A DNA stretch of 64,000 nucleotides, from contig NZ_VINQ01000013.1 in NCBI RefSeq assembly GCF_008369105.1, positions 56,814-120,813 of the forward strand, in the 5' to 3' direction. Numbering within the stretch: the stretch's first letter is position 1; the number at the start of each line of letters is the position of its first letter. The notes under the pieces were generated by a model. The model worked only from the letters and a program-made list of their open reading frames with translations. It made no database searches and had not been told where the DNA came from. The position numbers and the translations under genes are program-made. The stretch is from Aquicoccus porphyridii. GTDB lineage: Bacteria; Pseudomonadota; Alphaproteobacteria; Rhodobacterales; Rhodobacteraceae. Shown here one piece after another: positions 43,491-52,714 of this stretch.

Positions 43491-44564
43491 ATGTGCAGCA
43501 AATCAAGTGGTGTTCTGACGGCCGTGATCGGCCTGGCCGTCGCTGGCTGGGGCCAGACGGCGGGCGCCGATACGTTGCGGCTCTTGACCTGGGGGGGCTA
43601 TGCGCCCGACGACGTGATCGAGATGTTCGAGGCCGAGACCGGCCACACGGTCGAGGTGACCCTGTCGAACAACGAGGAAATGATCGCCAAGCTGCGCGCC
43701 ACGGCGGGCGGCGGGTTCGATCTGGCCCAGCCCAGCCAGGACCGGATCGCGGGGCCGCAGGAAGAGTTCGGCATCTATAAACCGATCGACATGTCGAAGA
43801 TCGACCAGGATAAATTCATCCCCTCGATGCTGTCCGCGACCATGGCCAACACCACGGTGGGTGGCGAGGTCTACGGCGTGCCGCATGTCTGGGGCACTTC
43901 GGGGCTGGTGCTCGACACGGCCAATGCCGGGATGGTCGAGGATTACACCGATCTGTGCAGCGACGAGGTGGCGGGCAAGGTGTCCTATCGCCTGAAGCGC
44001 CCGACACTGATCGGGTTCGCCTTTGCCATGGGCATGGACCCGTTCGCCGCCTATGGCGACGAGGCCGCCTATACCGAGATCATGGAGAAGGTCGAGGCCA
44101 AGCTGGTCGAGTGCAAGCCCAACGTGAAGACCTATTGGGGCGGCGGTGACGAGTTGATGGGGCTGGTGCGTTCGGGCGAGGTGGTCGCGTCGATGGCGTG
44201 GGATACCGGTGGCTGGAAGCTGAATGCCGACAATCCCGACATCAGCTTTGTTGCGCCCGCATCCGGGGCGCTGGGCTGGATCGACACGTTCGTTCTGCCC
44301 GCCAAGGGGCAGGCCGACGATGCCGCCTATGACTGGATCAACTTCGTGATGCAGCCCGAGATCGCGGCGAAGATCACCGATGCGGCGGGCAATTTCACCG
44401 CATCGAAAGGGGCCGACGAGTTTGTCGATGATGCGCTCAAGGCGCGGTACCAGGCATCGTTCCCGCCCGAAGCGGTGGATAACATCAAGTGGTATCCGCC
44501 GGTTCCCGCCGGGCTCGAAGCGATCGAGGGCGGTGTTCTCGACCGGGTGAAGGCGGCCAACTGA
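43491..44564 (+). CDS. Spermidine/putrescine-type ABC transporter substrate-binding protein
   Basis: A 357-residue periplasmic binding protein of the PotD/PotF-like family, with a signal peptide ending near residue 25 (GAD). LRLLTWGGYAPDDVIEMFEA is the usual start of the mature domain. The tryptophan- and Asp-rich segments (VPHVWGTSGLVLDT, TYWGGGDELMGL, ASMAWDTGGW) are typical of this group. ATG at 43491 has AGGGAG 8 nt before it; an in-frame GTG lies at 43470. First gene of a four-gene importer. A polyamine is the likely ligand by family, but other cationic or amino-acid-like ligands are possible. Confidence 0.9.
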   Translation: MCSKSSGVLTAVIGLAVAGWGQTAGADTLRLLTWGGYAPDDVIEMFEAETGHTVEVTLSNNEEMIAKLRATAGGGFDLAQPSQDRIAGPQEEFGIYKPIDMSKIDQDKFIPSMLSATMANTTVGGEVYGVPHVWGTSGLVLDTANAGMVEDYTDLCSDEVAGKVSYRLKRPTLIGFAFAMGMDPFAAYGDEAAYTEIMEKVEAKLVECKPNVKTYWGGGDELMGLVRSGEVVASMAWDTGGWKLNADNPDISFVAPASGALGWIDTFVLPAKGQADDAAYDWINFVMQPEIAAKITDAAGNFTASKGADEFVDDALKARYQASFPPEAVDNIKWYPPVPAGLEAIEGGVLDRVKAAN

Positions 44565-44581
44565 TCCCTGCAAGCCAATTG

Positions 44582-44612
44582 CGGCGGCATCCCCCGCGCG
44601 GGGGTGCCGCCG
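44582..44612 (+). other. Intercistronic hairpin after the binding-protein gene
   Basis: A stem of about 13 bp with a single-base bulge: CGGCGGCA and CCCCC pair with GGGGG and TGCCGCCG around a GCGC loop. There is no T-run. Such hairpins often protect the binding-protein part of the transcript so that it outnumbers the membrane genes. Confidence 0.6.
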
Positions 44613-44633
44613 ACATGATTCATGGAAAGCCCG

Positions 44634-45734
44634 ATGACACCCGATCTTGAATGCAAGGCGCTGACCCGGCGGTTCGGCGAATTCCGCGCTGTCGATGACG
44701 TATCCTTTGCCGTCCCGGCAGGTTCGTTCTTTTCCATCCTCGGGCCGTCGGGCTGTGGCAAGACCACGATCATGCGGATGATCGCGGGATTCCTGGAACC
44801 CACGTCGGGGGATATCCTCATCACGGGGAAATCGGTGCTGGATGTGCCGCCCAACAAGCGGGCGGTGAACATGGTGTTTCAACATCTCGCGCTGTTCCCG
44901 ATGATGAATATCGAGGAAAACATCGGCTATGGCCTGCGGCGCAAGGGGATGAGCCGGGCGGAGATCGCCCGCAAGGTCGACGAGGTGCTGGAGCGGATCG
45001 GCCTGCCGGGCATCAACACCCGCAAGGTGGATGAACTGTCGGGCGGGCAGAAACAGCGGGTGGCGATTGCGCGCTGCATGGTTTTAGAGCCCGATGTGCT
45101 TTTGCTGGACGAGCCGCTGGGCGCGCTCGATCTCAAGCTGCGCGAGCGGATGAAGGTCGAACTCAAGGCGCTTCAGGCGGCGTTCGACACCACCTTTGTC
45201 TATATCACGCATGACCAGTCCGAGGCGCTGGTGATGTCGGACCAGATCGCGGTGATGAACGAGGGCGCGTTCGAACAGGTGGGCACCGCGCAGGAGCTTT
45301 ATTATCGGCCCGAGACCGCGTTCGTGGCCGGGTTCGTGGGCGACACGAACCGCTGGACCGGGCGGATCGAGCGGATAAGTGGCGAGGCGCTGGACCTGCG
45401 CACCGAGAACGGGATGCTGATGCGCGGGGCGTCGCACGGGCGGGCGTTGCAGACCGGCGACCGGGCCGCGATCTATGTGCGCCCCGAGGCCATTCGCGTG
45501 GCCCATGGCGCCGAGGCGCTGGAGGGGTTCGACAACAAGATGGAGGGCACGGTGACGAGCCTTCTGTTCAACGGCGCCGCCAGCCGCGTTCTGGTGAGGC
45601 CCGCAACGGGGGGCGAGGAGATCGAGGTCGCGCTGCCGCAATCGGGCGAGTTCGCCACCACGCGCAAGGGCGATGTCCTGCATATCGGGTGGTCGGGCGC
45701 GCAGGGCAATTGCTTTGCCGCCGGGGCGGGTTGA
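44634..45734 (+). CDS. potA: ABC transporter ATP-binding protein, PotA-like
   Basis: A 366-residue ATPase. Walker A is GPSGCGKTT (about residues 37-45), the signature is LSGGQKQRVAIARC, Walker B is VLLLDEPLGALD, and the switch histidine is in YITHDQSEALVMSD. The C-terminal TOBE domain starts near residue 280 and contains AIYVRPEAIRV. ATG at 44634 or an in-frame ATG at 44622 could be used. The stop lies just before the first permease start. Confidence 0.92.
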   Translation: MTPDLECKALTRRFGEFRAVDDVSFAVPAGSFFSILGPSGCGKTTIMRMIAGFLEPTSGDILITGKSVLDVPPNKRAVNMVFQHLALFPMMNIEENIGYGLRRKGMSRAEIARKVDEVLERIGLPGINTRKVDELSGGQKQRVAIARCMVLEPDVLLLDEPLGALDLKLRERMKVELKALQAAFDTTFVYITHDQSEALVMSDQIAVMNEGAFEQVGTAQELYYRPETAFVAGFVGDTNRWTGRIERISGEALDLRTENGMLMRGASHGRALQTGDRAAIYVRPEAIRVAHGAEALEGFDNKMEGTVTSLLFNGAASRVLVRPATGGEEIEVALPQSGEFATTRKGDVLHIGWSGAQGNCFAAGAG

Positions 45735-45735
45735 G

Positions 45736-46593
45736 ATGCGGGCGGGTACGAAACTCGGGTTCATCCTGCTGTTGACGCCGCTTTTGCTGTGGCTGTCGCT
45801 GTTGATCATCATCCCGCATATCGACATGTTCCTGGTCTCGATCCGCGAGCGGGTGGACGTGCGGCAATACGAGACCAGTCTCGCGAATTACCTGACCTTC
45901 TTTCAGGAGCCGCTTTACCTGCGCACCTTCCTGCGCACGGCGGTGATGTCGGTGCTGGCCACGCTGATCACGTTGCTGATCGCCTTTCCGGTGTCCTATT
46001 ACATCGCCAAGATCGCCAAGGGGCGGTTGCAGGCGGTGCTGTTCGTGCTGTGCCTCATTCCGTTCTACGTCTCGGAACTGGTGCGGACCTTCGGCTGGAT
46101 GATCCTTTTGCGCGAGACAGGGGTTTTCTCGAACCTCCTGCAATGGGCCGGGCTGGCGGATCGGCCGGTCGAGATGCTCTATAACGATGCGGCGATCATG
46201 ATCGGGCTGGTCTATACCTCGATGCTGTTCATGGTGGTGCCGCTTGTCACCACGCTTGAAAGCCTTGACGACGCGGTGGTCGAGGCGGGGTATGATCTGG
46301 GGGGCAACGGCTATTCGGTGCTGCGCGAGATCGTCATCCCGCACGCCACGCCGGGGATCGTTTCGGGCTCGATCGTGGTGTTCATGCTGAGCCTTGGCAA
46401 TTACCTCACGCCGACCATGCTGGGCGGCAAGGACAGCCTGTGGTTCACCGAATTGATCTATTCCCAGTTCATCGTGCGCTTCAACTGGGAGCTGGGGGCG
46501 GCGTTCGGGTTCCTGCTGCTGCTGTTGTCGTCGCTGATCGTGTGGGGGATGCTGCGGCTGACCGGGCAGACCCTGAAAGAGACCATGGGATGA
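45736..46593 (+). CDS. potB: ABC transporter permease, PotB-like
   Basis: A 285-residue membrane protein with six hydrophobic segments. The cytoplasmic EAA loop is visible as VEAGYDLGGNGYSVLREIVIPHATPG (about residues 180-205), shown here only by its ends VEAGYDLGG and IVIPHATPG. It starts one nucleotide after the ATPase stop. The first-permease position and YITHDQ-type ATPase partner point to the polyamine importer class. Confidence 0.9.
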   Translation: MRAGTKLGFILLLTPLLLWLSLLIIIPHIDMFLVSIRERVDVRQYETSLANYLTFFQEPLYLRTFLRTAVMSVLATLITLLIAFPVSYYIAKIAKGRLQAVLFVLCLIPFYVSELVRTFGWMILLRETGVFSNLLQWAGLADRPVEMLYNDAAIMIGLVYTSMLFMVVPLVTTLESLDDAVVEAGYDLGGNGYSVLREIVIPHATPGIVSGSIVVFMLSLGNYLTPTMLGGKDSLWFTELIYSQFIVRFNWELGAAFGFLLLLLSSLIVWGMLRLTGQTLKETMG

Positions 46594-46606
46594 GGAGGCG
46601 CGCGGC

Positions 46607-47458
46607 ATGATCCCGACCATCCCCCAGCCCCGTGCGGTCCGGCTTGCCTACGGGGCCTATGTGCTTTTGTTCTTCCTCTATCTCGCGCTGCCGCTCAGCG
46701 TTGTCGCGGTGTTTGCCTTCAATGACAGCCAGTTCCCGTCGCTGCCCTGGGAAGGCTTTACCTGGGAGTGGTTCTTTGGCGATGCGCGCCCCAAGATCGG
46801 GGTATTTCATGAACGCCCCATCCTGCGGGCGATCGGCACCTCGGCCTTTGTCGCGCTTTGCGTATCGGTCCTGTCGGTGGCGGTGGGCCTTTCGAATGCG
46901 TTCCTGTTCAACCGGTACGAGTTCCGGGCCAAGGGGCTGCTTTACATGCTGATGCTGTTGCCGCTGGTCATTCCGGGAATCGTGCTGGGCATTTCGATCC
47001 TCGTCTTTTCCTCCAGCGTGGCGAACGGGCTGTGGGAGGTGGCGCAATACGATGTCCAGGCTCTCAGGCCGGGCCTGATGCTGGTCATCCTCGGGCAGTT
47101 CTCGTTCATTGCCACGATCGCGACGCTGGTCATCTCGGCCCGGTTGCAGAAATTCGACCGCTCGCTGGAAGAGGCGGCGATGAACCTCGGTGCGGGGCGG
47201 TTGACCGCGGTTCGCACGATCACGATTCCGTTCCTGATGCCCGCGATGATCGGCGCGTTGGTGGTGGCCTTCCTGATGAGTTTCGAGAACTTCAACACCA
47301 CGCTGATGTTGGTGGGGTCGGATGCGCCGCTGACCATCGCGATGTTCGACCGTCTCAAGGAGGGGTCGACACCGCTTTTGAACGCGGTTTCGCTTCTGCT
47401 GATGGTGGGGTCGTCCATTCTGGCACTGACGGTGATCCTGTTTCAGCGCCGCAACTGA
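46607..47458 (+). CDS. potC: ABC transporter permease, PotC-like
   Basis: A 283-residue membrane protein with six hydrophobic segments and an EAA loop (LEEAAMNLGAGRLTAVRTIT, about residues 187-206). SFENFNTTLMLVG near residues 225-237 is typical of PotC. It is the last gene of the operon, 13 nt after potB. No clear terminator was found; a palindrome GCAACGTTGC follows at 47521-47530 in the next promoter region. Confidence 0.9.
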   Translation: MIPTIPQPRAVRLAYGAYVLLFFLYLALPLSVVAVFAFNDSQFPSLPWEGFTWEWFFGDARPKIGVFHERPILRAIGTSAFVALCVSVLSVAVGLSNAFLFNRYEFRAKGLLYMLMLLPLVIPGIVLGISILVFSSSVANGLWEVAQYDVQALRPGLMLVILGQFSFIATIATLVISARLQKFDRSLEEAAMNLGAGRLTAVRTITIPFLMPAMIGALVVAFLMSFENFNTTLMLVGSDAPLTIAMFDRLKEGSTPLLNAVSLLLMVGSSILALTVILFQRRN

Positions 47459-47618
47459 TCGGCCCGTTGGCCCGTTCGACAGGCTTGCGCATCGGGGGGC
47501 TTTCTGACCTTTGTATTCTTGCAACGTTGCGCAAAAAAGTTCTTTAAACGTTCTCTCGGGCTGGAAATATGGATTGAGGTGTTGCTAATCTGAAAGAGGT
47601 TTTCAGGAGTTTGTTATT

Positions 47619-48113
47619 ATGAAAAAACTCTCTGCCCTGTCCGCCGTTTTGGGCGCTCTCGGCACCTTCGCGATACCTGCATTTGCGGCTGTGGAAGAAG
47701 GCACTTTGAACATTACCGCCACGGTGATCGCGCAATGCACGATTACCACGACGGCCGTCGCATTCGGAGATATCTCGCCGACGCAGGCGACGACGGCCAC
47801 GGGCGCGATCTCGATCAGTTGCGATGACAACAATACGTTGGACTCCGTCGTTGTTGATGGCGGCAGCAACGAGGATGCGGGCACCCGACGGATGAGAGAT
47901 GGCGGAACCAACGTCATCCCCTATACGCTCTCGATTGGCGGCAGCGCCGTGGCGGTGAATGGCGACATCGCGAGCGAGATTACCCTGACCGGGGCGGGCC
48001 CCTACACGGATTCCGTGGATGTCGATGGCGCAATCGCCTCGACCGGAACTGCGCGCGCCGTGGGGGCATATTCGGATGCGGTAACGATTACGGTGAATTA
48101 CTCGGCCCCATAG
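47619..48113 (+). CDS. Spore coat U (SCPU) domain pilin, probable major subunit
   Basis: A 164-residue secreted protein. The signal peptide ends near residue 23 (AFA before AVEEG), and one SCPU domain follows, with the paired cysteines in AQCTITTT and ISCDDN and the C-terminal strand DAVTITVNY, which donates to the chaperone or next subunit. AGGAG lies in front of the start. It is the first gene of a four-gene chaperone-usher operon of the Csu (archaic/sigma) type. As the single-domain, first-encoded subunit it is likely the fibre pilin. Confidence 0.88.
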   Translation: MKKLSALSAVLGALGTFAIPAFAAVEEGTLNITATVIAQCTITTTAVAFGDISPTQATTATGAISISCDDNNTLDSVVVDGGSNEDAGTRRMRDGGTNVIPYTLSIGGSAVAVNGDIASEITLTGAGPYTDSVDVDGAIASTGTARAVGAYSDAVTITVNYSAP

Positions 48114-48122
48114 GAACAACCG

Positions 48123-48160
48123 GGGCTTTGGAAGGCAAAAAAAAACAACCTCCGAAGCCC
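48123..48160 (+). other. Hairpin between the pilin and chaperone genes
   Basis: GGGCTTTGGAAGG and CCTCCGAAGCCC form an imperfect stem around an A-rich loop, 10 nt after the pilin stop. Such structures often reduce read-through or stabilise the pilin message. The A-run lies in the loop, so it is not a standard terminator. Confidence 0.45.
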
Positions 48161-48191
48161 GAACTCTGAAGAGGCAAATGGGCAGGCAGGC

Positions 48192-48626
48192 ATGAAACTC
48201 AAGAACATGGCAACGGCGGCTGCGGTCGCCCTGTTCGCTGTTCCCTCTCTTGTCGCGGCGGACTCTTTTACAATTTCACCGACGAACCTGATGGTGAGAG
48301 GTGCCGACCGCACCGCGACGCTGACCGTGAAATCCGGCGGTCCGGGGCGGATTCAGGGTCAGGTGCGCGTCATGCGATGGACCCGGTCCGGCGGCAAGGA
48401 TTCGTTGACGCCAACGCGCGACGTGGTGGCCAGCCCCCCGGTTCTGCATCTTGAGCGAGACAAGGAAACGACCATACGCCTCGTGCGTTTGAGAAAAGCT
48501 CCGGTGCGGGGCCAGCGCGAATGTTATCGCGTCCTGATCGACCAGCTTCCGGGCACGCGCAAGGGTGGGTCCGCCGTCACCTTCACGATCCGTCACTCGG
48601 TGCCTCTTTGTTTCCATCCCAACTGA
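48192..48626 (+). CDS. Single-domain PapD-like pilus assembly chaperone
   Basis: A 144-residue protein with a signal peptide ending near residue 23 (VAA before DSFTI). It shows the N-terminal Ig domain of pilus chaperones: FTISPTNLMVRGADRTATLT, then VASPPVLHLERDKETTIRLV, CYRVLIDQLPG and the G1 strand around FTIRHSVPLCF. Typical chaperones have about 230-250 residues with a second Ig domain; here the stop falls right after the G1 strand and only 70 nt remain before the usher gene, so there is no hidden second half. Either a reduced chaperone or a truncation. Confidence 0.8.
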   Translation: MKLKNMATAAAVALFAVPSLVAADSFTISPTNLMVRGADRTATLTVKSGGPGRIQGQVRVMRWTRSGGKDSLTPTRDVVASPPVLHLERDKETTIRLVRLRKAPVRGQRECYRVLIDQLPGTRKGGSAVTFTIRHSVPLCFHPN

Positions 48627-48696
48627 AACAAATCCGGTCCGGGATCGGGGGTCTGCTGCACAATCTCCGCCTTTAGGCATACTGAAGGGACGTGGC

Positions 48697-51120
48697 GTGA
48701 TCAGGGCATCAGTAATAGCAGGCGCTGCCTTCTTTCCGCTCGCGATCGTAACATGGGCAGAAGACCTTCGCCCAACCGGTGCCGAAATGTCCGACTCCTA
48801 TCAAGCCCCGGTGACGGTCCCGGAAATATCTGAACCCGCGCTGACGAGCCAGGACAGTTTTCCGCTTCATCTTCTCGTGATTCTGAACGGGGAGGACACC
48901 GGAAAGATCGCGCAGTTCACCTGGTTCGATGCAGGTAAACGGATCGGAATGACCGCCGCCGAAATGCGCGAGATCGGCCTTGCGCCCCCGTCAGGGGGGC
49001 GGGCGCTGATCATGCTCGATACGCTCTCTGGCCTCAATTACCGATACGATGAGCCCGCCCAGGAGATTCATATGTCCGCGTCTCCCCAGCTCCTGACACA
49101 CCGCATCATAAACGCGCGCCAGCGCCCCGCATACGCCGATGCCCAGCCGGGCTATGGCGTGGTTCTGAATTACCGGGTCACCAGCAACCTGGGCAGTGAT
49201 GTTCTTGCCGATGGTTTCCGGGTGCAGAATGTCTTTTCGTCGCTCGAGGGGCGCCTTTATGCGCCGTTCGGTGTGCTACGGACCACCGGCTCGCTCACTG
49301 CGCAGAGCCTTGGGCTGAACGGGGCGCGGTTCAAGCGCGACGACACCACCTTCAGCTATTCGAACCCCAAGACAATGCTGACCTTCAGCGCCGGGGATGT
49401 CGTCTCGTCCGGGCAGGCATGGACGCGCCCGATCCGGATGGGCGGGGTTCAGATACGGCGCGATTTTTCGCTGCGCAGCGACATCGTCACCGATCCTCAA
49501 CTGGCCTATTCGGGGACCGCCGCGGTGCCGACGGCGGTGGATGTCTACGTCGATAACGTCAACGCCTGGTCCGGCACGATCCCGCCCGGGCCGTTCACCC
49601 TGACCGATCTGCCGTTGATCAACGAGCGCGGCGAAACCACGATCGTGATCCGCGACGCGGCGGGGAACGAGGAGACCAGGACGGTCGAATTTTTCCCGAC
49701 CGAGAACCTGTTGCGCCAAGGGCAGCTCGATTTCTCGTTCGAGGCGGGCGTCGCGCGCAAGCGCTATGCGACCGAGAATTTCGCCTATGGCGACGACCGG
49801 ATGGCGAGTGCAAGCCTGCGCTATGGCCTGTTCGAGAAGGTCACCCTGCACGGCCATGTCGAAGGCAGCTCCGAGTTGATCGCGGCCAGCACGGGCATTT
49901 CCTCGGTTCTGTTCAATCGGGCCGAGATCGGGCTCAGCCTTGGCGCGAGCCGATTCCAGGGCGAAACCGGGTATCTCGGTCATTTTAACGTCCGCACAGA
50001 CCTTGGCGGTGCCGACCTGCGGTTTTCCTCGACGCGGCACAGCAAGGGTTATGCCGACCTGGCCTATGCGACGGCATTGGCCGAAGGTGCCACCGTCGAT
50101 CCCGCCCTCTTGCGCCCGGCCAGGGCGCAGGACGTTCTGTCGCTGTCGGCACCGATGCCGTCCAACATGGGGACATTCGGGGTCAACCTGATCAACCTCG
50201 AACGTGCCGACGAGAGGAACACCATCCTGTCGGGGGCTTTTACCCGGCGCATCGGGTGGCGCGACTCGCAATTTCGCATCTCGGGCTTCAAGGAACTCAA
50301 CAGCCAGGATTTCGGGGTCTCGATGGGCCTTTCGGTGCCGATCGGGCAACGCGCCCGTGCATCTGCCGATCTGAGAAGCGGTCGGAGCGGAGGGACACAA
50401 GCGGGCCTGCACCTGCGCCGCACGCTCGACCAGGATGTCGGAAGCCATGGCTACAGGGCCGATCTCTACCGGGATGGGAAGGGCGGGAACTCGGGCTTCC
50501 TGAGCGGGTCCTACAGGGGGCGTTATGGGGTGGTCGAGGCGCGGATGCAGGCCGCGAAAGATGGAAATCTGGCGGTCGCCGCCAGTCTTGAGGGGGCGCT
50601 GGTTCTGAGCGATGCCGGGCTGATTGCCGGCAACAGGATCAAGAACGGGTTTGCAGTCGTCGATCTGGGTATTCGCGACACGCCCATCCTGCTGCACAAC
50701 CATCCGGTGGCCAAGACCGGCGCGATGGGCAAGGCACTGGTGCCCGACCTTGTTCCATACCAGTATAATCGCGTTTCGGTCAGACCATCCGATCTGCCGC
50801 TCACGGCAAATATCAACGCCACCGCGATGCAGGCCGTTCCGGCCCGCGGGGCCGGTGTGACCCTGCGCATGGGCCGGGGCGCCAGCGCCTCTGCGCTGGT
50901 CGTGTTGCGCGATGCCCGGGGCGAATTCATCCCCGTTGGATCGGAGGTTACGGTGAATGGCCGCCGTTCCGAATTCGTTGTCGGCTATGATGGGGAAGTG
51001 TGGCTGGAACGGCTGCGCCGGAAAAGTCGCATCACGGTAGATACCGGCAGCTCCCGGTGCTCGGCCGAGTTCACCCTTCCGGCCCAGGATGACGCCTATC
51101 TCGAATTGGAATGCCTGTAA
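48697..51120 (+). CDS. Outer-membrane usher protein (PapC/FimD family)
   Basis: An 807-residue usher that forms the outer-membrane pore through which pilins are secreted and polymerised. The N-terminal domain (LHLLVILNGEDTGKIAQFTW region), the barrel and plug region with GPFTLTDLPLINERGETTIV, and the C-terminal domain (RGAGVTLRMGRGASAS, then DGEVWLERL) are all present. The start is taken as GTG at 48697 with GAAGGGA 6 nt upstream, giving a signal peptide; the frame is open earlier but lacks support. Its stop overlaps the next start by one base. Confidence 0.92.
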   Translation: MIRASVIAGAAFFPLAIVTWAEDLRPTGAEMSDSYQAPVTVPEISEPALTSQDSFPLHLLVILNGEDTGKIAQFTWFDAGKRIGMTAAEMREIGLAPPSGGRALIMLDTLSGLNYRYDEPAQEIHMSASPQLLTHRIINARQRPAYADAQPGYGVVLNYRVTSNLGSDVLADGFRVQNVFSSLEGRLYAPFGVLRTTGSLTAQSLGLNGARFKRDDTTFSYSNPKTMLTFSAGDVVSSGQAWTRPIRMGGVQIRRDFSLRSDIVTDPQLAYSGTAAVPTAVDVYVDNVNAWSGTIPPGPFTLTDLPLINERGETTIVIRDAAGNEETRTVEFFPTENLLRQGQLDFSFEAGVARKRYATENFAYGDDRMASASLRYGLFEKVTLHGHVEGSSELIAASTGISSVLFNRAEIGLSLGASRFQGETGYLGHFNVRTDLGGADLRFSSTRHSKGYADLAYATALAEGATVDPALLRPARAQDVLSLSAPMPSNMGTFGVNLINLERADERNTILSGAFTRRIGWRDSQFRISGFKELNSQDFGVSMGLSVPIGQRARASADLRSGRSGGTQAGLHLRRTLDQDVGSHGYRADLYRDGKGGNSGFLSGSYRGRYGVVEARMQAAKDGNLAVAASLEGALVLSDAGLIAGNRIKNGFAVVDLGIRDTPILLHNHPVAKTGAMGKALVPDLVPYQYNRVSVRPSDLPLTANINATAMQAVPARGAGVTLRMGRGASASALVVLRDARGEFIPVGSEVTVNGRRSEFVVGYDGEVWLERLRRKSRITVDTGSSRCSAEFTLPAQDDAYLELECL

Positions 51121-52058
51121 TGAAACGAATACTGATCCGCATCACGTTGGCGCTTTCGCTTTGCGCCGCATCCGTTGGGGGGGCCGCTGCGCAAAGCTGC
51201 ACTGCGACGATGGACGATTTCAACTTTGGCACGACGTCGGTGCGCGGCGGCAGCACGCCGCAGACCCTGGGGACATTGCGGGTCGATTGCGAGGCGCTGC
51301 TCGGCCTCATCAGTACGGTGAATATCTGTATCACGGTCGGAGCGGGTGACGGTGGGGCCGGGCCGTCGAATTCGCCGCGTTACATGCGCCGCGCGGATGG
51401 CAACCAGTTGGCCTATCAACTCTATCGCGGGGGATACGGGGGCACGATTCTGAACGGTATTTCCGGTGTTCAATTGAGCCTTCTGGGGTCGAGCGTGTTC
51501 GAGGAAACGATCTATGCCGAGATTCTGGACAGCGGCACCAGTGTGAAGGGCGGGTATTACGATTCGAATTTCTTCGGTGGCGTGGATTTTGTCGTCACCG
51601 CCGGGACGCTGCTGTCCTGCACCTCGCAGGGTCAGCAGGACACAGGTGATTTCACCGTTTCCGCAGATATCGAGCCAAGTTGCACGGTTTCGGCGGGCAC
51701 GTTGGATTTCGGCACGTTGGGAACCACCGTTTCGGCGCCGGTCACCGGGCAGGCGACGATTGATGTCACCTGCTCGAACGGCATCCCCTATACCGTATAT
51801 CTGGGCCAAGGTCAGGGCATGAGCGTGACCGATCCGACCGGGCGCAAGATGACCTCGGGCAGCAATACATTGACATACGGGCTCTATCGCAATCAGGCGC
51901 TGAGCGCGCCTTGGGGGTGGACGGCCGGTGTCGATGGCTATGCCGCCACCGGCACTGGTGCTCTTCAATCCGTTCCGGTCTATGGCCAGATCAGCGCCGG
52001 CCAGACGGTTCCGGTCGGGGTCTATAACGACAGCGTGGTGATCACGGTTGATTATTGA
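51120..52058 (+). CDS. Two-domain spore coat U (SCPU) protein, probable tip subunit
   Basis: A 312-residue secreted protein with a signal peptide (residues 1-25, cleavage near AAA before QSC). It holds two tandem SCPU-like domains: the first to about residue 175 with CTATMDDFNFGTTSVRGGST, the second from CTVSAGTLDFGTLGTTVSAP to the final strand DSVVITVDY. In Csu-type systems the two-domain protein sits at the fibre tip and mediates adhesion. ATG at 51120 shares one base with the usher stop, so the two are coupled. Confidence 0.87.
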   Translation: MKRILIRITLALSLCAASVGGAAAQSCTATMDDFNFGTTSVRGGSTPQTLGTLRVDCEALLGLISTVNICITVGAGDGGAGPSNSPRYMRRADGNQLAYQLYRGGYGGTILNGISGVQLSLLGSSVFEETIYAEILDSGTSVKGGYYDSNFFGGVDFVVTAGTLLSCTSQGQQDTGDFTVSADIEPSCTVSAGTLDFGTLGTTVSAPVTGQATIDVTCSNGIPYTVYLGQGQGMSVTDPTGRKMTSGSNTLTYGLYRNQALSAPWGWTAGVDGYAATGTGALQSVPVYGQISAGQTVPVGVYNDSVVITVDY

Positions 52059-52204
52059 TCTGGCCACGCTGGACGGGACAGCATAATACGTGTTGAGAGA
52101 GGGCAGAATGCACGAAACGGCGCCGGGATCGCGGTTTTCGCGGGCTTTTCCTGCCTCGGTTCGTCAGAGTATCACAGAGTCAAAACCATACCCGGATTTA
52201 CCGC

Positions 52205-52663
52205 ATGATCGTTACAGTCGAGACCCCGGACACGACCGATGTCGCGGCCCTTCTGGCGGTGCACGAGGCGCTGATGCGCGGCCAGACCCCTGCCGAAAGC
52301 TGCCATGTCAGATCCGCCGATGACCTGCGCGCCGCGAACGGACAGGTCTATACCCTGCGCTCTGAAGCCGGCGCGCTTCTTGCCATTGCCGCGCTGGTGC
52401 CACTCAGCGCGACGCATGAAGAGTTGAAATCCATGCACACCGCGCAGGCTGCGCGTGGGCGAGGTGCCGGGCGTGCCTTGCTTGACGGCATGATCTCCGA
52501 CGCCCGGTCGCGAGGCGTGACGCGGATCAGCCTTGAGACCGGATCGGGCCCGGAGCATGACGCGGCCCGCGCGCTTTATGCAAAGGCGGGGTTTTCCGAG
52601 ACAGCGCCCTTTGCCGACTATCCCGATGATCCGCTTTCGACCTACATGACGCGCGCATTCTGA
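52205..52663 (+). CDS. GNAT family N-acetyltransferase
   Basis: A 152-residue GNAT protein. Motif A is KSMHTAQAARGRGAGRALLD (about residues 79-98), followed by ISLETGSGPEHDAARALYAK, which fits the YncA/phosphinothricin-like or ElaA-like groups. Substrate unknown. It is a single gene between the pilus operon and tRNA-Arg. Confidence 0.9.
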   Translation: MIVTVETPDTTDVAALLAVHEALMRGQTPAESCHVRSADDLRAANGQVYTLRSEAGALLAIAALVPLSATHEELKSMHTAQAARGRGAGRALLDGMISDARSRGVTRISLETGSGPEHDAARALYAKAGFSETAPFADYPDDPLSTYMTRAF

Positions 52664-52714
52664 TCCGCTTCGCGCTTGCGTTCGCGCGCCCTCTCGCGCA
52701 TTTAGGGCGCGCGC

